Shown: positions 9,778-18,017 of the stretch, in pieces
Position numbering within the stretch: the first letter of the stretch is position 1
Layout: each line of letters starts with the position of its first letter
Origin: Parabacteroides chongii
Lineage (GTDB): Bacteria > Bacteroidota > Bacteroidia > Bacteroidales > Tannerellaceae
Direction: 5' to 3'
Assembly (NCBI RefSeq): GCF_029581355.1
Contig: NZ_CP120849.1
Span: 94,501 to 158,500, forward strand
Length of the DNA: 64,000 nucleotides
Made by a program: the position numbers and the translations under genes
Notes under the pieces: model-generated
Database searches by the model: none
What the model was told of the DNA's origin: nothing
Seen by the model: the letters and a program-made list of their open reading frames with translations, nothing else

Positions 9778-10965
9778 TCAATAACAAAGTCCCAACAACC
9801 AGATCGGAAGCTTGTTGTTCTGGCTTTTCGGCTGACCGTAAATGGCTGCAAAGGTATTTTCAGCATCCCTGATCCGTTCGTAATCCATTAAAGGATCGCC
9901 CACCATGAACGTATATTTATCATTCACCAAAAAGTCATTATTATCGAGCAATTCCAATGTAGCAAAGTTCGACAACTGATCGACAAAGAAAGTCTCTCCC
10001 ATCAGGACACGGTCGTTGACATCTTCTTCAAAAGCCATCAATAAATTGGTATTCCCCGAATAAGTTTTCCGGCAACGGTTTTGCACCGGTCCCCTGCCCG
10101 ATTGATAATGCCTTATGCATACCGCATCTTTCAAATACTCCAAATATCGTTTTACATCCGCTTGTTCCAGTTTCAGGCGTTTCGCCAAATCCGCCATATC
10201 TGACAGCTCCGGAAGCTGACCGGAAACCAGCATCATCAACCGCTTGATATCATTCAGTTCCTGATAGCCGGTAGGATAAATAGCCGGCAGATCTATCTCA
10301 ATCGCATCCCTCACCCGATCTTGCAAACGGAACGGATAAGCATCCGGATCATCCCAGTAGAACGGATAGCAGCCATGCTCCAGATAGTTACGGAAAATAG
10401 GAGCCACGACAATCTGGTCGTTAACATTCCTCGATACATCTGCATGGTTCTCCAACAGATCGTCCAGCGACATCGGAGGCAAATCCAGCACACACTCATA
10501 TGATAGATACTCCCGGAAAGACATGGTACTCAGCGTATAGCAAGACACCTGGTTTTTAAATCCTCTCATTACTTTCGAGACCGGAAGTAACGAAGAAGCG
10601 GCAAAAACGATATGTAAATCCGGACAACGCTCCAGTAACTTCCTGGTTTCGTTCATCCAATCTGAATAACGGTGTACACTATCGAGGAACAGATGCGTCC
10701 CTCCTTCTTTATAGAACTGCATAGCCACATTGACCATCTTTTCCCGTTGAAAAAGAATGCTGTCCAGATCCAGATACAATGCTTTATCGGAATCATCAAA
10801 AGCTTGTTTGATCCGTTGCAATAACAAGGTTGTTTTACCGACCCCTTGTGAGCCCAAAATTCCAATCAGACGATCATCCCACTGTATCTGTTTATAAAGA
10901 TATCGCTGAAAATTGCATCTTATCCCCTTCAGCAATTGCTGATGGTTTACTTGGTATATGTCCAT
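9778..10965 (-). CDS. AAA ATPase with DUF4143-like C-terminus
   Basis: The 395-residue protein has Walker A GSQGVGKTT near residue 38, an LYLDLDS strand, a second acidic strand (THLFLDSVHR, Walker B position) and an AAA_14-type core. The C-terminal half resembles DUF4143, a winged-helix/nuclease-like domain common in this prokaryotic ATPase family. Members are frequent in Bacteroidota and their biological role is not established. It ends just upstream of the nitroreductase gene on the same strand, so the two may be cotranscribed. The start at 10965 is ATG. A -7 box lies upstream at 10984-10991. Confidence 0.75.
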   Translation of the reverse strand: MDIYQVNHQQLLKGIRCNFQRYLYKQIQWDDRLIGILGSQGVGKTTLLLQRIKQAFDDSDKALYLDLDSILFQREKMVNVAMQFYKEGGTHLFLDSVHRYSDWMNETRKLLERCPDLHIVFAASSLLPVSKVMRGFKNQVSCYTLSTMSFREYLSYECVLDLPPMSLDDLLENHADVSRNVNDQIVVAPIFRNYLEHGCYPFYWDDPDAYPFRLQDRVRDAIEIDLPAIYPTGYQELNDIKRLMMLVSGQLPELSDMADLAKRLKLEQADVKRYLEYLKDAVCIRHYQSGRGPVQNRCRKTYSGNTNLLMAFEEDVNDRVLMGETFFVDQLSNFATLELLDNNDFLVNDKYTFMVGDPLMDYERIRDAENTFAAIYGQPKSQNNKLPIWLLGLCY

Positions 10966-10983
10966 AAACTAAACTATTTGATA

Positions 10984-10991
10984 CAAATGTA
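10984..10991 (-). promoter_or_regulatory. -7 box (TACATTTG) for the AAA ATPase gene
   Basis: The minus strand reads TACATTTG 19 bases before the ATPase start codon. It is nearly back to back with the plus-strand -7 box of the DUF362 gene. Confidence 0.5.
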
Positions 10992-11013
10992 ACACTTTAT
11001 AGCAATAATCACG

Positions 11014-11021
11014 TAAATTTG
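11014..11021 (+). promoter_or_regulatory. -7 box (TAAATTTG) for the DUF362 gene
   Basis: TAAATTTG followed by C matches the -7 consensus. Transcription would begin near 11028, past the first in-frame ATG at 11023, so this site argues for translation from the ATG at 11044. Confidence 0.55.
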
Positions 11022-11043
11022 CATGACAAAAACCAATAAGAGA

Positions 11044-12165
11044 ATGGACAAATCGAAAGTTTACTTTACCAATCTTCGCACGACTCCATCCAGTAATTTG
11101 CTGGACAAAATGGAACGTCTTGTAAAACGTGCAGGCATTACAAACATTGATTTCAAGAATCAATTCACAGCGATTAAAATTCACTTCGGAGAGCCTGGAA
11201 ACCTGGCTTATATCCGTCCTAATTATGCAGCCCGTATGGCTACATTGCTTCGTACTTTAGGAGCGAAACCTTTTCTTACTGATTGTAACACTTTGTATTC
11301 CGGACGTCGTTCCAATGCCGTAGACCATTTGGAAAGTGCCATGGAAAACGGTTTCAACCCTATCTCCGCCAAATGTGACGTGATCATTGCCGACGGTCTG
11401 AAAGGAACGGAGTGTCGTGAAATAGAAATAAACGGAGAATATTGCAAAGCACCTAAGATCGGATCGGCTATTGCCGACGCTGATATTATTATCAGTATGA
11501 ATCACTTCAAGGGACATGAACAGACCGGATTTGGAGGTGCACTGAAGAACCTGGGAATGGGATGTGCCAGTGTTGCCGGTAAGTTGGAACTGCACGGAGC
11601 CTCCCAACCACGTATCGATCCGGAAAAGTGTAAAGGTTGCAATATCTGTGTAAAACATTGCCGCCACGAAGCTATCCGCCTGGATGAAAACAGGAAAGCA
11701 GTAATCGATTATGACAAATGTGTCGGTTGCGGACAATGTGTGGCTCTTTGCCAATATGACGGTGCCGTACTCGGTTCATGGGATACTTCGGTAAACTTAA
11801 ATTGTAAAATAGCAGAATACACACAAGCCGTATTGCAGGATAAACCTCATTTCCATATCAGTTTCATTATGAATGTATCTCCCGAATGTGACTGTTGGAA
11901 TCATAATGATGCGGCTATCGTCCCAGACCTGGGTATTGCAGCTTCATTCGATCCGGTCGCACTCGACAAGGCTTGTGCCGATATAGTTATCAAAGCCCCG
12001 ATCCTTGAAACAGGCAACCGTCTTTCAGAAACGCCTCATCATGATCATTTGGAAGGTTGTGACAAATTCCATATCATGCACCCGGAAACCAACTGGCAAG
12101 CCGGACTGGAACATGCTGAAAAAGTTGGAATCGGAACTCAGGAATATGAACTAATAACTGTATAA
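11044..12165 (+). CDS. DUF362 / 4Fe-4S ferredoxin-domain protein
   Basis: The 373-residue protein has a DUF362 core (about 1-190, with an HFGEPGN segment and an SMNHFKGHEQTGFGGALKNLG segment) and two CxxCxxCxxxC 4Fe-4S motifs at residues 196-206 and 226-236. It is expected to be a cytoplasmic iron-sulfur protein involved in electron transfer, but its partner reaction is unknown. An ATG at 11023 is also in frame, yet it lies at the predicted transcription start, so 11044 is preferred. The C-terminus is His-rich. It is followed after 13 bases by mnmE on the same strand, and the two genes are probably cotranscribed. Confidence 0.85.
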   Translation: MDKSKVYFTNLRTTPSSNLLDKMERLVKRAGITNIDFKNQFTAIKIHFGEPGNLAYIRPNYAARMATLLRTLGAKPFLTDCNTLYSGRRSNAVDHLESAMENGFNPISAKCDVIIADGLKGTECREIEINGEYCKAPKIGSAIADADIIISMNHFKGHEQTGFGGALKNLGMGCASVAGKLELHGASQPRIDPEKCKGCNICVKHCRHEAIRLDENRKAVIDYDKCVGCGQCVALCQYDGAVLGSWDTSVNLNCKIAEYTQAVLQDKPHFHISFIMNVSPECDCWNHNDAAIVPDLGIAASFDPVALDKACADIVIKAPILETGNRLSETPHHDHLEGCDKFHIMHPETNWQAGLEHAEKVGIGTQEYELITV

Positions 12166-12178
12166 GGATATAAAATTT

Positions 12179-13573
12179 ATGATCAATCAGGATACTATCT
12201 GTGCCGTATCGACAGCCCCCGGAGCCGGAGGCGTAGCTGTCATCCGTGTATCCGGCACTGACGCCATCAGAATTTGTGACACTATCTTCGTTCCTAAAAT
12301 CGAAGGTAAGAATCTTCAGAGCCAGAAAGCTTACACTTTACGCTACGGTAGTATCCGTCGCGGGGAAGAGTTGATCGACGATGTACTTGTCGCCCTCTTC
12401 CGCGCCCCTCATTCGTTTACAGGAGAAGATACCGTCGAAATCACTTGCCACGGTTCGGTTTACATCCAGCAACAGATCCTCCAGTTACTGATCGAAAAGG
12501 GTTGTCGTTCCGCTCTTCCTGGCGAATATACGCAGCGTGCCTTCCTAAATGGGAAGATGGACCTGAGCCAGGCCGAAGCTGTAGCCGACCTGATCGCATC
12601 CACTTCTGCCGGAATGCACAAACTGGCTATTAATCAGATGCGTGGGGGCTTCAGTAATGAATTGACTAAACTACGCAGCCAACTGCTCGATTTCACCTCT
12701 TTGATCGAACTGGAACTCGATTTCAGCGAAGAAGATGTCGAGTTTGCCGACCGTACCAATCTGAAGCAGCTGGCAACAAACATCGAACAGTTGATACACA
12801 AACTGGCCGATTCATTCAGTGTAGGAAATGCCATTAAGAACGGTATTCCGGTTGCCATCATCGGCGAGACGAATGCCGGTAAGTCCACTTTACTCAACCT
12901 GTTGGTCGGTGAAGAGCGTGCCATCGTTTCCGACATCCACGGAACCACCCGCGATGTGATAGAGGACACAATCAATCTATCAGGCATCACCTTCCGTTTT
13001 ATCGACACGGCAGGTATCCGAGAAACCAGTGATACGATCGAAAGTCTGGGAATCGAACGTACTTTCCAAAAACTCCGCCAGGCTTCTATCGTCCTTTGGG
13101 TGATTGACCTGACCAGTCCGTCAGAGCAGATCGAGGAATTAGCTCAAACAATCATTCCTCAGACAGAGGGTAAAAAAGTGATTCTAGTATTCAATAAATC
13201 CGACTTACTCTCACCGGAAGAACTTGCTATCAAGCAAAAGTTGCTTGGCAAAGTTCCTGCTGACCGGTTATATATTTCAGCCAAACAGCAAGCAAATACT
13301 GAAACATTAAAACAGCATCTGATCCAGGCAGCTGCCTTACCCGAAGTATCCCAAAACGACGTAATCGTCACCAACGTCCGCCATTACGGGGCCTTAACAA
13401 AAGCCCATGAAGCTATACTCCGTGTAATTAATGGACTGGAAATGAATATTTCGGGAGATTTCCTGAGTCAGGATATCAGGGAATGCATGCATTATCTGGG
13501 CGAAATTACGGGGCAGATTAGTAATGATGAGATATTGGGAAATATTTTCGAGAAGTTTTGCATCGGCAAATGA
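12179..13573 (+). CDS. mnmE: tRNA modification GTPase MnmE, 3' end rebuilt by an integrated element
   Basis: The 464-residue protein has the MnmE N-terminal folate-binding domain (GAGGVAVIRVSG near residue 15), a GTPase domain inserted in a helical domain (GETNAGKST at 229-237, DTAG at 276-279, NKSD at 339-342) and the invariant C-terminal FCIGK with the functional Cys461. With MnmG it installs the 5-carboxymethylaminomethyl group on wobble uridine 34 of tRNAs. The last codon and stop here read AAA TGA, supplied in part by the integrated element that begins at 13570. The displaced original end, TGC ATC GGC AAG TAA, is found at 38631-38645. The protein sequence is unchanged. Confidence 0.97.
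   Translation: MINQDTICAVSTAPGAGGVAVIRVSGTDAIRICDTIFVPKIEGKNLQSQKAYTLRYGSIRRGEELIDDVLVALFRAPHSFTGEDTVEITCHGSVYIQQQILQLLIEKGCRSALPGEYTQRAFLNGKMDLSQAEAVADLIASTSAGMHKLAINQMRGGFSNELTKLRSQLLDFTSLIELELDFSEEDVEFADRTNLKQLATNIEQLIHKLADSFSVGNAIKNGIPVAIIGETNAGKSTLLNLLVGEERAIVSDIHGTTRDVIEDTINLSGITFRFIDTAGIRETSDTIESLGIERTFQKLRQASIVLWVIDLTSPSEQIEELAQTIIPQTEGKKVILVFNKSDLLSPEELAIKQKLLGKVPADRLYISAKQQANTETLKQHLIQAAALPEVSQNDVIVTNVRHYGALTKAHEAILRVINGLEMNISGDFLSQDIRECMHYLGEITGQISNDEILGNIFEKFCIGK
13559..13569 (+). other. attL core of the mnmE-integrated element
   Basis: The 11 bases TGCATCGGCAA inside the last four codons of mnmE are repeated exactly at 38631-38641, the other end of the integrated element. The integrase gene lies close to this end. 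Chance identity of this length at a plausible place is unlikely, and the reading-frame match at the other copy makes it much less likely. Confidence 0.88.
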
Positions 13574-13879
13574 TGGCTTGTAAACAGCCATAAGCAACCA
13601 TAACCATTTAGAATAAAGTCGCTGAAATCCAGCGACTTTTATTTTTATACTCATTCCTGTCAATTCTGACAGAGTGCCGATTTTCAGCATCTTTTTGTAC
13701 CATAATTCTACCGCCGAACAAATAAGCGGGCTTCTCGCACTCATCATAGCGACATCTTGGGCACGATGTGAGACGCTATGAGAATGAGCGGAACCGCTAT
13801 AGAAGACACAGCGTGAAACGCTGTGAGAAATTGTGAGATGCGTTGAGACGAAATCGACGAAATTAAAGGCGACCAATAT
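13574..13879. other. Left-end non-coding region with phased repeats
   Basis: This gene-free stretch contains a terminator for mnmE (13615-13639), an 8-base inverted repeat with a 3-base loop (CACAGCGT at 13807-13814 and complement at 13818-13825), and pentamers TGAGA at 13769, 13779, 13824, 13834 and 13844, with TGAAA at 13814. The 10-base spacing puts the sites on one face of the helix. Integrase arm sites, excisionase sites or iterons are the likely readings. Confidence 0.6.
13615..13640 (+). terminator. Terminator after mnmE
   Basis: A perfect 10-base stem (AAAGTCGCTG and its complement) with a 5-base loop is followed by TATTTTT. It is on the element side of attL, so the element supplies the terminator for mnmE. 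Confidence 0.8.
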
Positions 13880-15346
13880 ATGGAGGTACAGAGAAAATGC
13901 CAGTGGTGCGGCAAACCATTTATAGCACACACGATGATAACACGGTTTTGCAGCAAATCGTGTACAGAAAAAGCGTACAAGGACAAGAAGCGCAAGCAGA
14001 AATTGCAGGAGTACGAAGTGAGGCAAAGCGAGCGACCAATGCAGGAAGTCGGCATTGTTGGAAGCAAATCGTTCCTCTCCCCTGCCGAAGCCGCTACCCT
14101 TTTAGGCATCAGCCGTGCCACCATCTACCGACACATGGCTGCCGGTATCATTCGGGCATTGCAACTTCGCGGGCGCACCATCATACGTAAATCCGACATT
14201 GAAAAGATGTTCAACAATGCGCCCGACTACAAGAAACGCAGCTATGGACGGAAACAGACCGTCCTCTATTACACCACGAATGAGATTCTGGAAAAATACC
14301 AAATCCAGAAGAAAACCCTGTATCGTCGTTGCAAACTATACAACATCCCAAAGGTTGAAGAAGGTAGCCGTGTATTCTACAACCGCACCCTCATAGACAA
14401 GTATTTTGCCGACCTTGCCGAAGAAATCAATCCGGACTGTTATTACACGCCGGAACAGGTCATGGAAAAATACGGTATGAGCCGTAATGCCGTTGTCACC
14501 TTTGCCCTGCGGCACAACATTCCCCGAATCAACCGCCACCACGAGGTGTATTATTCCCGTGCCCATATAGACGCTATCAAAGAAAAGCAGGACAAACTGA
14601 ATCCCGACTATTATACCTATTCGGAAATCACCGAGAAATACGGGCTTACCAAAATTAACATCAGCTATTATGTCAATAAATACGATATAACTAGGTTCAA
14701 GCAAGGAAGCCGGACCATGGTATTGCGCACCGAATTTGACAAGGTATATCGTGAGCACCGGGACGGCACATACATCCCCAAGAAGCGCGAAAGCAAATCC
14801 GGTCAGCAGGAACAGAAAGAACCCTTTACAATTCCCGATGGCTACTACTCGTCTGAACAAATTGCCGTCACATATCAGATGACCAAGAAAACCATTTGCA
14901 GGCTGTGCCGTGAAAACGACATTCCTAAAATCAGTCACGGAGGATTTAACTACTACGAACAACTGGCAGTAAACCGTTTCTTCGCCAAATACAAAGCTGC
15001 TGATAATATCAAAGAATGGATTGGCGCAGAGCAGATGGAAGAAATATACGGTATGAGCAAAGATGCCAGATGCTCGTTTGTGCATCGCCACAAAATCCCC
15101 TCACGTGTAGTCTATGGCAAGGCTCAATACTCCAAAGACCACATCGACATTATCAAGAACGGTGGTTTCGACCAACGGGAAAAGTATTACAGCGTAGCTG
15201 AAGCGATGGAAAGATATGGTTTGCGTAGGGAGGATGTCTATAACTATGCCCGGTATAACAACATCCGAAAGATGCACCACGGCAAATCCATGTTCCTGTT
15301 GAAAGAGGATTTTAATAAGGTGATGGCTGAAAAATCCGTCACCTGA
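13880..15346 (+). CDS. Zinc-finger protein with seven tandem HTH modules
   Basis: The 488-residue protein begins with a C4 zinc-finger motif (Cys7, Cys10, Cys24, Cys28). An excisionase-like HTH follows (about 62-113: SPAEAATLLGISRATIYRHM). Then come six further modules of about 50 residues with the recurring pattern YYT.EE..EKYG......V....NIP, near 127-178, 188-237, 245-297, 318-370, 376-428 and 433-484. Each looks like an HTH with a wing. Related proteins lie beside integrases in Bacteroides mobilizable elements, but their role is not established; a DNA-bending or regulatory protein for excision is the natural inference. The TGAGA array just upstream could be its own target. Start is ATG 13880. 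Confidence 0.75.
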   Translation: MEVQRKCQWCGKPFIAHTMITRFCSKSCTEKAYKDKKRKQKLQEYEVRQSERPMQEVGIVGSKSFLSPAEAATLLGISRATIYRHMAAGIIRALQLRGRTIIRKSDIEKMFNNAPDYKKRSYGRKQTVLYYTTNEILEKYQIQKKTLYRRCKLYNIPKVEEGSRVFYNRTLIDKYFADLAEEINPDCYYTPEQVMEKYGMSRNAVVTFALRHNIPRINRHHEVYYSRAHIDAIKEKQDKLNPDYYTYSEITEKYGLTKINISYYVNKYDITRFKQGSRTMVLRTEFDKVYREHRDGTYIPKKRESKSGQQEQKEPFTIPDGYYSSEQIAVTYQMTKKTICRLCRENDIPKISHGGFNYYEQLAVNRFFAKYKAADNIKEWIGAEQMEEIYGMSKDARCSFVHRHKIPSRVVYGKAQYSKDHIDIIKNGGFDQREKYYSVAEAMERYGLRREDVYNYARYNNIRKMHHGKSMFLLKEDFNKVMAEKSVT

Positions 15347-15360
15347 AAAATTATTCCATA

Positions 15361-15437
15361 CAGACAGGAAAATTACTCCTGACGATTATAGGTCTGCATT
15401 GAACCATTTCGTTGGTTTGCAGCAAATTATTAACAAC
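15361..15437 (+). repeat. Leader repeat, copy 1 (upstream of integrase)
   Basis: About 75 bases beginning CAGACAGGAAAATTACTCC are repeated with roughly three-quarters identity at 17550-17623. Both contain the inverted pair CAGAC/GTCTG about 25 bases apart, AATTACTCC and TTGGTTTG. Each copy sits directly upstream of a gene (integrase and excisionase-like protein), so a common regulator or RNA structure is likely. Confidence 0.6.
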
Positions 15438-15455
15438 AATATAATATAGTAGAGT

Positions 15456-16571
15456 ATGCACGAATGTAAAACTGTAACATTGAGGACAAGACCTCTAAAG
15501 AACAAAATGTTGTCGTTCTATCTGGATTATTATCCGGGATATAGAGACAAGGAAACAATGAAAGTAATCCGTCACGAATCGCTTGGCATTTATATCTATG
15601 CCAACCCGAAGAACAAACGTGAGCAGAATTTCAACGATGTAATGACCGAGAAAGCCGAAGCCATCCGTTGCCGCAGATTTGAATCTGTCGTAAATGAACG
15701 GTATGACTTCTTCGACCGGTACAAACTAAAGGGTGATTTCTTGGAATACTATCGTCAGCAACTCCGCAAGCACGACCAGAAATGGGAGTTCGTCTATCTC
15801 CATTTCAAGAACTTCGTACACGGCAAATGTACTTTTGAGGAGATAGACATCGACCTGTGCAACAAGTTTCGGGAATACCTTCTGAACGCCAAGAAACTAA
15901 GACGCAACGGACGTATCACACGAAACTCTGCATCAGGATACTGGTCTACTTTCAGAGGATTCTTGAAAATACTATATCGTAATGGGATGATAAAGGCCAA
16001 TGTCAATGACTTCTTGGAAAAGATTGAAACAGAAGACACTATGAAAGAAGCTTTATCTGTTGAAGAATTGTACCAGTTAGCTGAGACGCCATGTAAAAAG
16101 CCTATTGTGAAAATCGCATCGCTGTTTTCCTGTATGACCAGCTTGCGCATCAGCGACATCCTCGCCCTACGTTGGGAAGACATAGTGGACTACTCTGCCG
16201 GAGGGAAATGTGTACATATCATCACACAGAAAAACAAAGCGGAAGACATCATTCCCATCAGCGAGGAGGCATTAGGGCTGATAGGATACAGTTCTGAGAA
16301 GAAAGGTCTGGTATTCAAGGGACTTATGCGTAGTTGGACACAAGTACCAATGAAAGAGTGGATTCGTTCTGCCGGAATAACCAAGAACATAACATTCCAT
16401 TCATATCGGAGAACATTCGCAACCCTCCAGGGTGCTGCCGGTACAGACATCCGTACCATACAAAGCTTGATGGCGCACAAAAGCATCACCACCACGATGC
16501 GTTACATGAAAGTCGTTGACAGCAACAAGCGTGAAGCCAGCAAGAAAATCACTTTGACACGCAAAGGCTGA
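15456..16571 (+). CDS. Tyrosine site-specific recombinase (integrase)
   Basis: The 371-residue protein has the tyrosine-recombinase plan: an N-terminal arm-binding region (1-90), a SAM-like core-binding domain (about 95-190) and a catalytic domain with R231 (SLRISD), a Lys near 259-261, H315 and R318 (HSYRR), H341 (AHKS) and nucleophile Y350 (MRYMK). All catalytic positions are present, so the enzyme should be active. It probably drives integration into the last codons of mnmE, where the attL core lies 1.9 kb to the left. It is preceded by a leader repeat shared with the excisionase-like gene at 17640. Confidence 0.93.
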   Translation: MHECKTVTLRTRPLKNKMLSFYLDYYPGYRDKETMKVIRHESLGIYIYANPKNKREQNFNDVMTEKAEAIRCRRFESVVNERYDFFDRYKLKGDFLEYYRQQLRKHDQKWEFVYLHFKNFVHGKCTFEEIDIDLCNKFREYLLNAKKLRRNGRITRNSASGYWSTFRGFLKILYRNGMIKANVNDFLEKIETEDTMKEALSVEELYQLAETPCKKPIVKIASLFSCMTSLRISDILALRWEDIVDYSAGGKCVHIITQKNKAEDIIPISEEALGLIGYSSEKKGLVFKGLMRSWTQVPMKEWIRSAGITKNITFHSYRRTFATLQGAAGTDIRTIQSLMAHKSITTTMRYMKVVDSNKREASKKITLTRKG

Positions 16572-16702
16572 ACTCCCCTATTTTGCCCCATTACATAGGC
16601 TTAGAATATGATTTCCGATGGATTATCATACTCTAAGCCTATATTTTCTTAAAAATTAACCGATTTACTGCACTTATTTATAACTATCTGGAAATGTGCT
16701 TA

Positions 16703-16710
16703 TAACTTTG
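16703..16710 (+). promoter_or_regulatory. -7 box (TAACTTTG)
   Basis: TAACTTTGC matches the Bacteroidota -7 consensus and lies 31 bases ahead of the start of the gene at 16742. A TTTA about 22 bases upstream could serve as a weak -33 box. Confidence 0.5.
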
Positions 16711-16741
16711 CTCCATCATTTCATCCAAACAACAATAGATT

Positions 16742-17536
16742 ATGACAGATAGTATTCAAATTCACAGGAAAAAGGCAAGTTTCATACTTGCGGTAAGCGT
16801 TACTTCATACTCGGTAATCGCCACTTATCTTTACAACTGCCATCAAATAAACCTGATGGAATACACCACACCTATTATATTGAGTATCGTACTCTTAACT
16901 CTTTCATGCGCGTTCTCTCAAAGATTTTTCTATCGCTACCTTATCAAGAATAACGCATGTATTTCTTTTGGCAAGCAAAAAGAATCCATCCCACTTGAAA
17001 TCAAGCAGCCAGCTGATACCATTACCCCGGAAGTAGAAGTTATAGAAATGCCGATTGCAAAGAATGATTATACAGATGGTTATGACGAACGCATAGCTGA
17101 AATAGAACGGGAAAAGGCAGAGCAGCAAGCTGACATTATGCGTGTCATGCACGAATATACCACATATAGTATGGCTGAATTTCTTTCAAAAAACGACCTT
17201 ATTACACTTCACGAAAACATAGAGTGCTTTGCCCATGGGCAATGTGATTTATACAAGCCCATACGTTCCAAATTCGACAATCCATTAAACACTCTCGATA
17301 TACGGCATTTTGTATGGAATATCGGTATAAGGTTGAATATCTCGGTGGAAAAATGCGCAGAATTCATAAAAACCATATTCCCACACGAATTGAAAAATGC
17401 CACTCTGTTTTATCTATCAAAAAATCTACGGACTACAGGTATTTGTAAAATTCCACTTGACATTCCCTTAAAAGGAGAGTATTATTTCAATTGCCTCAAA
17501 AAAGCAGACGATGAGACAGTGGTTTTGACCGACTGA
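16742..17536 (+). CDS. Hypothetical membrane protein of the element
   Basis: The 264-residue protein is not recognised. It has two hydrophobic segments near the N-terminus (about 13-31 and 40-60), a Lys/Glu-rich linker with a predicted coiled coil (about 100-140), and a soluble C-terminal region containing FAHGQCDLYKPIRSKF followed by DIRHFVWNIG. This C-terminal pattern looks like a small DNA- or protein-binding domain, but no known fold is obvious. Its position between the integrase and the excisionase-like gene is typical of a core gene of the element. Function is unknown. Confidence 0.65.
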   Translation: MTDSIQIHRKKASFILAVSVTSYSVIATYLYNCHQINLMEYTTPIILSIVLLTLSCAFSQRFFYRYLIKNNACISFGKQKESIPLEIKQPADTITPEVEVIEMPIAKNDYTDGYDERIAEIEREKAEQQADIMRVMHEYTTYSMAEFLSKNDLITLHENIECFAHGQCDLYKPIRSKFDNPLNTLDIRHFVWNIGIRLNISVEKCAEFIKTIFPHELKNATLFYLSKNLRTTGICKIPLDIPLKGEYYFNCLKKADDETVVLTD

Positions 17537-17549
17537 AATGATTCCGTCG

Positions 17550-17623
17550 CAGACAGAAAAATTACTCCCTGATGACGAAGGTCTGCATAGTATCATTGTG
17601 TTGGTTTGTAACATGTTTAACAA
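17550..17623 (+). repeat. Leader repeat, copy 2 (upstream of excisionase-like gene)
   Basis: This is the second copy of the sequence at 15361-15437, conserved in the CAGACAG start, AATTACTCC, GGTCTGCAT, GTTGGTTTG and TTAACAA blocks. It ends 16 bases before the start of the excisionase-like gene. Confidence 0.6.
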
Positions 17624-17639
17624 ATAAACTATTTGAATC

Positions 17640-18014
17640 ATGTCTAAGAATCAATTCACATTCAATGACCTTCCCGAAGTGATGGGAGAGTTATGCGACC
17701 GAATCGCAAGTATGGAAAGTCTGCTGACAGAGAAACTTTCCAAGCAGAACGAAGTCAAGGAGAACACGCACGTTCCCATGACCGTGCAGGAGGCTTGCAC
17801 CTATCTCAAAATGCCGCTATCGACCTTTTATTACAAGGTTAAAAAGGACGATATTCCTGTTATAAAACAAGGCAAGCACCTCTACATCTATCGTGATGAG
17901 CTGGATAAATGGTTGGAATCATCCCGTAAGACCACCGTTCCGCAAAGTTTCGAGGAAGAGAATGATGCGTTGCTCGCTTCCCATCGCCGTAAACCAAACT
18001 CTAAAAACTGGTAG
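17640..18014 (+). CDS. Excisionase-like HTH protein
   Basis: The 124-residue protein has an N-terminal helical region and a MerR/excisionase-type HTH_17 domain (about 42-95: MTVQEACTYLKMPLSTFYYKVK...IPVIKQG...YRDELDKWL). Such proteins bind DNA near attachment sites and act as excision factors or regulators. The gene is followed after 3 bases by the RepA-like ATPase gene, giving a tight pair that is common in Bacteroides mobilizable elements. The leader repeat upstream suggests control shared with the integrase. Start is ATG 17640. Confidence 0.8.
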   Translation: MSKNQFTFNDLPEVMGELCDRIASMESLLTEKLSKQNEVKENTHVPMTVQEACTYLKMPLSTFYYKVKKDDIPVIKQGKHLYIYRDELDKWLESSRKTTVPQSFEEENDALLASHRRKPNSKNW

Positions 18015-18017
18015 GCT

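Noticed and set aside
9848..9856. TACCTTTGC on the minus strand inside the AAA ATPase gene, possible promoter of the nitroreductase gene
   Set aside because: No -33 TTTG lies at the right distance and the bases are explained by coding sequence.
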